Shown here piece after piece: positions 59,377-64,000 of a stretch of DNA of 64,000 bases (positions are counted from its first letter, which is position 1; every line of letters begins with the position of its first letter). Origin of the DNA: Rhodobacteraceae bacterium IMCC1909 (GTDB lineage: Bacteria > Pseudomonadota > Alphaproteobacteria > Rhodobacterales > Rhodobacteraceae). Position numbers and translations under genes: made by a program. The notes under the pieces are model-generated. The model ran no database searches and was not told the origin of the DNA. It saw nothing but the letters and a program-made list of their open reading frames with translations. The stretch is taken from assembly GCA_030704425.1 (NCBI GenBank), contig JAPDHM010000002.1:186001-250000 (forward strand). The letters are read 5' to 3'.

Positions 59377-60237
59377 ATGCCCATGACAGTTATCAATTCA
59401 TATCTTCGCCCCTTTGCTTTAGAACACGCGCTTGAGGAGCTTGCGGCCGGGTCGTTGCGAATTGCAGCAGGGTGCACTGATTTGTTTCCCTCGACGGAAC
59501 ATAAGCAATTGCAAGGCTCCATTCTCGATATCACCCGGATTAAATCTTTGCGCGGGATCAGTGATACGGACGACGGTATCCGTATTGGGGCCACAACGAC
59601 ATGGACCGATCTCATAAAGGCTGATCTGCCGCCCGCCTGTCGTGGACTTCAACTTGCCGCCCAAAAGGTCGGCGCATTGCAAATTCAAAACCGTGGCACC
59701 ATTGCAGGTAATCTGTGTAATGCCTCACCCGCCGCCGACGGTGTGCCGCCGCTATTGACACTGGATGCAAAGGTTGAGCTGCAATCTAAGGGTGGCACCC
59801 GTGTTGTGCCTTTGCACGACTTTATTATTGGACCGCGCAAGACCGTGCTGGCCGAGACCGAACTCATCACTGCGCTTCTTATCCCCAAATCATCTCTAAC
59901 GGGGCATAGCCATTTTCTGAAACTGGGCGCGCGCGCCTATCTTGTGATTTCTATCGCAATGACATCTGCACGGCTTGTTGTGCGTAACGGCGTTGTGGTT
60001 GAGGCTGCACTCGCCATTGGGTCGTGTGGTCCTGTCGCTACCCGTGTGCCACAGGTTGAGGCACAGATGATTGGCAAAGCCGTTGATCCTGTTGTGATCA
60101 CCGATGATCTGGTCGCTACTGCCATTGATCCTATCGCGGATATGCGCGCTAATGCTGCTTATCGTGCCATCAGTGCAGCAGAGCTTTTGCGCCGGACTGT
60201 CCTAGAGCTGGCGATGGATCTAGAGGCCGCCACATGA
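59377..60237 (+). CDS. FAD-binding subunit of molybdenum hydroxylase (CoxM type)
   Basis: 286 residues. The FAD site appears as AAGCTDLFPS near residue 30 and TIAGNLCNASPAADGVPPLL near 108, both standard for CoxM/HcrB-like subunits; the C-terminal CO_deh_flav_C domain follows. It passes electrons from the iron-sulfur domain of the hydroxylase to NAD+ or another acceptor. Its stop overlaps the next ATG (ATGA). Start: ATG at 59377 or 59383 (MTVINSYLRP), no clear ribosome binding site. Confidence 0.9.
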   Translation: MPMTVINSYLRPFALEHALEELAAGSLRIAAGCTDLFPSTEHKQLQGSILDITRIKSLRGISDTDDGIRIGATTTWTDLIKADLPPACRGLQLAAQKVGALQIQNRGTIAGNLCNASPAADGVPPLLTLDAKVELQSKGGTRVVPLHDFIIGPRKTVLAETELITALLIPKSSLTGHSHFLKLGARAYLVISIAMTSARLVVRNGVVVEAALAIGSCGPVATRVPQVEAQMIGKAVDPVVITDDLVATAIDPIADMRANAAYRAISAAELLRRTVLELAMDLEAAT

Positions 60238-62960
60238 CCTCGATCACGCTGAATATTGCACATCAGACCCACATCGTTAAAACCCATATGGCGCGCCGTC
60301 TGTCGGAGGTGCTGCGCGATGATCTCAAATTAAAGAGCGTAAAAATCGGCTGTGACGCGGGGGATTGCGGGGCTTGTACGGTCTTGATCGACGGCGCGCA
60401 GCACTGCGCCTGTCTAGTCCCTGCAGGGCAGGCGGATGGTCGCAAGATTGAAACGCTTGAGACGTCTGAGCCACAGTTGTTCGCTCGGCTGCAAGACAGT
60501 TTTCTGGATCACGGGGCCGCGCAATGCGGAATCTGTACACCTGGAATGATGATGGCCGCGACCGAACTGTTGCGCGCTGTCCCGAGCCCCGATCAGGCAC
60601 AGGTTAAAGAAGCCCTTGCAGGCGTTTTGTGCCGTTGCACCGGCTACCACAAAATTATTGCCGCAGTGATGGACGCCAACAGCCAGACAACTGTGTGCCC
60701 ACCCCCCAAGGCAGGCCATGCCGTTGGCCAACCTATCCGAAGGCTAGACGGGCAGGCGAAAGTCAATGGTACCGAGGTTTTTGGCGCTGATTTTATCCCC
60801 GATGGAACACTGCTGGTCCGCGCCATTCGTGCTCAACATTACCACGCAGATTTTGAATTCGGCGATTTGCTGGCTTGGATCAAGATGCATGCGGGGGTCG
60901 AATGCGTGATTACAGCCGCCGATATTGCCGGGATAAACTGTTACGGGGTCATTCCGCCCTTTGCGGATCAGCCTGCGCTTGCTGAAAAAACGACCCGCTA
61001 CCGAGGAGAGCCTGTTGCCTTGGTGGTTGGCGATCCAAAAGCGCTAGAAGCACTTGGTCTGGATGATTTTCCAATTTCATGGACACCGCGCCCCCATAGC
61101 CTGACACAAGCAGACGGGGCAGGCCCTGACGCCACTTTGCTGCATGATCACCGTCAAGAGAACACACTGATCCGCGGCAATGTCGTTAGCGGTGCACCCG
61201 ATAGTGCCATGGTTGAGGCTGCGCATGTCGTTACCGGCCAGTTTGAAACGTCCTATGTTGAACACGCTTATATCGAACCCGAAGCGGGGGTCGCGTGGAT
61301 GGAGGCTGATGTCTTGTGTATCCAAGCCTGCACCCAAGCCCCCGTCATGGACCTCGAAGATACCGCCAAGGTTCTGGGCCTGCCTTTGAATAAGGTGCGG
61401 ATCATCCCTTCGGCTGCGGGGGGTGGCTTTGGTGCGAAGCTCGATGTAACGTTGCAACCCTTGCTGGGCCTTGCAGTCCTAAAAACAGGCATGCCTTGCA
61501 GTATGGTTTTTTCGCGCAGTGAATCCATGCAGGCCAGCACCAAACGCCATCCCGGATCAATGCAAGCTAGCATTGGTGCGGATGCAGCAGGCAAGGTCAT
61601 GGCGATGACATTCCATGGAGATTTCAACACAGGTGCCTATGCCAGCTGGGGCCCAACAGTAGCAACCCGCGTACCGGTTCATGCCTCTGGCCCTTACTTG
61701 ACACCGAACTATCGCGCTACGAGCCGTGCAGTGCACACTAACGGTCCTACGTCGGGTGCGTTTCGGGGATTTGGCGTGCCGCAAGCGGCAATCACGCAAG
61801 AAAGTCTTTATGATGACTTGGCCCAGAAATGCGGAATCGACAGATTGGAATTCCGGCGGATCAACGCCCTGCGCGACGGCGATGTGACGCCTTGCGGGCA
61901 AACCCTGCAAGCAGTGGGCATAATTGACTGTCTGGACGCTTTGAAGCCGCATTGGGATGAGTTCCATGCCGAAGTTACAGCCTTCAATACGACCTCTCTC
62001 GCCCACAAACGCGGCATCGGGATTGCATCGTGTTGGTATGGATGTGGGAACACGGGCTTGCCAAACCCCTCGACGGTGCGGTTCGGGATCACACCGGACG
62101 GGCAATTTAACTTACATCAAGGCGCAACTGACATCGGGCAGGGGTCCAACACGGTTATCGCGCAAATTGCGGCAGATGCACTTGGTGTTCAGGTCGGGAT
62201 GATTAATTTGGTGGGCCCTGACACCGCAATTACCCCTGATTGTGGAAAAACATCGGCGTCGCGTCAAACCTTCATCACTGGCCGCGCGGCAGAGGCATCA
62301 GGACTAGCCTTGCGGGCCGCTATTTTGCGCCTGACCAACCTGACACATGCAGATGAGATAACTTTGGAAGGCGGCATGCTGTGCGTCCGCCAAGATCAGA
62401 ACGACCAGAAAATTTCACTGAAAGACCTTCCTGCTGATGCCAATGGCTACGTCCTTTGCGCTGAGGAAACCTATGATCCGCCAACCACTACATTAGATGA
62501 AAATGGCCAGGGTACGCCCTATGCGGTCTATGGCTACGGCGCACAGATAGCCGAGGTCGAAGTTGATATGGCTCTTGGCACCACAAAGGTTTTACGCATG
62601 ATCGCCGCCCATGACGTTGGCCGCGCCATCAATCCGCAGTTAGCTGAAGGACAGATTGAAGGTGGCATTGCCCAAGGACTTGGGCTCGCTCTGATGGAAG
62701 AGTATCTGCCTGGCGAGACTGAAAACCTGCACAATTACCTAATTCCAACAATCGGAGATATGCCGCACATCACCTCAATCCTGATTGAAATACCGGACAC
62801 AGAAGGGCCGATGGGCGCAAAGGGTTTGGGCGAGCATGTGTTGATCCCCACAGCGCCGGCCATTCTAAATGGGATTCATCACGCGACAGGCGCACGGGTA
62901 ACCAAAGTGCCTGCATTACCGCACCGCCTGCTTGCTGCGATCAAGGCCAGCCAGACATGA
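60234..62960 (+). CDS. Fused [2Fe-2S] / molybdopterin hydroxylase (aldehyde oxidoreductase type)
   Basis: 908 residues uniting what are often two genes (CoxS and CoxL). Residues 1-150: two [2Fe-2S] clusters with Cys40, 45, 48, 60 (CDAGDCGACTV) and Cys98, 101, 133, 135 (QCGICTPG, LCRCTGY). Residues about 165-908: molybdopterin domains with AAGGGFGAKLD, GPTSGAFRGFGVPQ, DIGQGSNTV and the catalytic glutamate Glu867 in GAKGLGE. Length and order equal the Desulfovibrio gigas aldehyde oxidoreductase (about 907 residues), but that enzyme lacks a FAD subunit, which is present here. Family members hydroxylate aldehydes or N-heterocycles (nicotinate, purines) with water as oxygen source. Neighbours favour an N-heterocycle. 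Confidence 0.9.
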   Translation: MTSITLNIAHQTHIVKTHMARRLSEVLRDDLKLKSVKIGCDAGDCGACTVLIDGAQHCACLVPAGQADGRKIETLETSEPQLFARLQDSFLDHGAAQCGICTPGMMMAATELLRAVPSPDQAQVKEALAGVLCRCTGYHKIIAAVMDANSQTTVCPPPKAGHAVGQPIRRLDGQAKVNGTEVFGADFIPDGTLLVRAIRAQHYHADFEFGDLLAWIKMHAGVECVITAADIAGINCYGVIPPFADQPALAEKTTRYRGEPVALVVGDPKALEALGLDDFPISWTPRPHSLTQADGAGPDATLLHDHRQENTLIRGNVVSGAPDSAMVEAAHVVTGQFETSYVEHAYIEPEAGVAWMEADVLCIQACTQAPVMDLEDTAKVLGLPLNKVRIIPSAAGGGFGAKLDVTLQPLLGLAVLKTGMPCSMVFSRSESMQASTKRHPGSMQASIGADAAGKVMAMTFHGDFNTGAYASWGPTVATRVPVHASGPYLTPNYRATSRAVHTNGPTSGAFRGFGVPQAAITQESLYDDLAQKCGIDRLEFRRINALRDGDVTPCGQTLQAVGIIDCLDALKPHWDEFHAEVTAFNTTSLAHKRGIGIASCWYGCGNTGLPNPSTVRFGITPDGQFNLHQGATDIGQGSNTVIAQIAADALGVQVGMINLVGPDTAITPDCGKTSASRQTFITGRAAEASGLALRAAILRLTNLTHADEITLEGGMLCVRQDQNDQKISLKDLPADANGYVLCAEETYDPPTTTLDENGQGTPYAVYGYGAQIAEVEVDMALGTTKVLRMIAAHDVGRAINPQLAEGQIEGGIAQGLGLALMEEYLPGETENLHNYLIPTIGDMPHITSILIEIPDTEGPMGAKGLGEHVLIPTAPAILNGIHHATGARVTKVPALPHRLLAAIKASQT

Positions 62961-64000
62961 ACAGCCCTGATAAAATCCGCTGCGATGCTTGTCCGGTCAT
63001 GTGCTATATTTCTGAAGGCAAGACCGGAGCATGCGACCGCTACGCCAATCACGACGGTAAAATCATCCGCTGCGATCCCCTGACCATCATCGACAGACGC
63101 TTGGCAAAGGGCGACAAAATTCAACCGTTTCTGGCGGCAAACTGGGACGGACAGACCTTGTCAGGCCATGACATAGTTGTCTCGGCCATCGGCGCTGGCA
63201 CGACCTATCCCGACTACAAGCCCGCTCCCTTTATTGTCAGCCGCGAGATAGACGGTGTTGATTGCGTGACCGTGGTGACAGAGGCGATTTTTTCCTATTG
63301 CGGGGTTAAAGTGAAGATCGACACGGACCGTCACATCGGGGCAGAGGCCGCTTCCGTGCGCGCTGACGGCGAGGCGATCGGGCATGTTATGACCGCCGAA
63401 TACGGTTCGCAAATGTTGTCGCTTGGCGGTGTTGATCACCTGACGGGAGGTTCAAAACCCGAAGGGCGCAAAACGTGCGACGCACTCTTGCGGCTGTGCA
63501 ACAAAGAGGCGGTCGAGCTGACTATTGACGGCGGATCAAGCATCATCGTGCAAGCAGGCCGCGCGCCAGTCATAGATGGCAAAGCTGAAGAACGCATGCG
63601 GGTCGGTTGTGGGTCCGCTACCATCGGGATGTTTGCGTCGCAATGGCAAGGGCTGGTCGATGAAGTTGTTGTGGTCGATGACCATATCACGGGCGTCGTG
63701 TCAGAACATCAGGCAGGCAAAATCATTGACTGGGCGGACACAGGCATCCGCATCAATGGCCGACGCTCGACCCCTGGTCGCTATTTCAAGGTGGCAGAGC
63801 CCGGCAACGGTTGGGGAGGCACGAACATTGACGACCCTCTGGCTATATTGGGTCAGTGGCGGGCGACAAAGGGCGCCCGAGCGGGACTGTCATTGCTCAT
63901 GGTGTCAACCACGGGCGAGCACGCGGGCTATTATGTGCTCAATGATGCGCTGGAGCCAGTGATGTTACCGATGCCCGCTGCATTGCAAACTTCCGTAGAT
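62957..64000 (+). CDS. 6-hydroxynicotinate reductase-like iron-sulfur protein (cut by window end)
   Basis: 348 residues without a stop before the window ends. The N-terminus IRCDACPVMCYISEG followed by TGACDRYANHDGKIIRCDP has Cys9, 12, 16 and 26 in a C-x2-C-x3-C-x9-C pattern that should hold a [4Fe-4S] cluster. The rest (VSAIGAGTTYPDYKPAPFIVS, CVTVVTEAIFSYCGVKVKID, AEYGSQMLSLGGVDHLTGG) matches, as far as I can recall, the family annotated as 6-hydroxynicotinate reductase, which in Eubacterium barkeri reduces 6-hydroxynicotinate to its tetrahydro-oxo form with reduced ferredoxin. ATGA overlap with the hydroxylase gene shows cotranslation. The known members are about 500 residues, so roughly a third is missing here. 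Confidence 0.65.
   Translation, partial: MNSPDKIRCDACPVMCYISEGKTGACDRYANHDGKIIRCDPLTIIDRRLAKGDKIQPFLAANWDGQTLSGHDIVVSAIGAGTTYPDYKPAPFIVSREIDGVDCVTVVTEAIFSYCGVKVKIDTDRHIGAEAASVRADGEAIGHVMTAEYGSQMLSLGGVDHLTGGSKPEGRKTCDALLRLCNKEAVELTIDGGSSIIVQAGRAPVIDGKAEERMRVGCGSATIGMFASQWQGLVDEVVVVDDHITGVVSEHQAGKIIDWADTGIRINGRRSTPGRYFKVAEPGNGWGGTNIDDPLAILGQWRATKGARAGLSLLMVSTTGEHAGYYVLNDALEPVMLPMPAALQTSVD

Overview
The window looks like part of a replicon, chromosome or plasmid, of a marine-type alphaproteobacterium, most likely Rhodobacteraceae (Roseobacter group). This is an inference from gene content: tripartite tricarboxylate (TTT) and TRAP transporters, several Gfo/Idh/MocA dehydrogenases, a BKACE enzyme, a urea/amide-type ABC transporter, molybdenum hydroxylase genes and IS6-type insertion sequences. 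No rRNA, tRNA, CRISPR or replication gene was found.

Layout. (1) 0-7 kb: an AEC carrier, a flavin reductase with a winged-helix tail, a decayed IS6-type element, an aminotransferase / aspartate dehydrogenase-like pair, a second IS6-type element (5.9-6.7 kb) and an IS630 fragment. (2) 7-16.7 kb: LysR regulator, Gfo/Idh oxidoreductase, BKACE, cupin, Ldh2-type dehydrogenase, OsmC, a TTT transporter (TctBAC) and a second AEC carrier. (3) 16.7-35.4 kb: two gene strings diverge from a 255-bp control region that holds two copies of a GntR/FadR-type palindrome. Leftward run a zinc alcohol dehydrogenase, a DapA-like aldolase, TRAP DctPQM, a DUF1330 protein, a quinone oxidoreductase, an SLC13-type carrier, a Gfo/Idh enzyme and a HIBADH-like enzyme. 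Rightward run the GntR gene, a GST, a CMD/AhpD-like protein, a second TTT transporter, a Gfo/Idh enzyme, a DctP-like protein without signal peptide and an LVIVD-repeat protein. (4) 35.8-38.4 kb: two cytochrome b561-like paralogues around a D-2-hydroxyacid dehydrogenase. (5) 38.5-40.6 kb: an intact IS6-type element, further IS6 ends, a long inverted repeat and a broken C5 DNA methyltransferase; this is a recombination scar. (6) 40.6-53.8 kb: an amide catabolism island with an amidase, FmdA-type acetamidase/formamidase, SDR, monooxygenase-like protein, acyl-CoA ligase, an ABC ATPase fused in frame to a second amidase, the rest of the amide/urea-type ABC transporter, and a flotillin. (7) 54-55 kb: remnants of an oligopeptide ABC ATPase and an ISNCY transposase. 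(8) 55-64 kb: HyuA/HyuB, a MarR regulator killed by three in-frame stops, a CoxM-like FAD subunit, a fused iron-sulfur/molybdenum hydroxylase, and a 6-hydroxynicotinate-reductase-like iron-sulfur protein cut by the window end.

How it fits together. The 7-35 kb part looks like a set of uptake-plus-dehydrogenase modules for small organic acids or sugar acids, in part under a FadR-type repressor. The 40-64 kb part looks like uptake and hydrolysis of amides linked to oxidation, reduction and ring opening of an N-heterocycle (a nicotinate-like or lactam substrate). The true substrates cannot be read from the sequence.

Most notable observations: the ABC ATPase-amidase fusion; the hydroxynicotinate-reductase-like / fused Mo-hydroxylase / HyuAB cluster with its dead MarR gene; the mosaic pair of IS6-type elements that bracket 32 kb as direct repeats; the paired operators; and stem-loops after all four export-signal-bearing substrate-binding protein genes.
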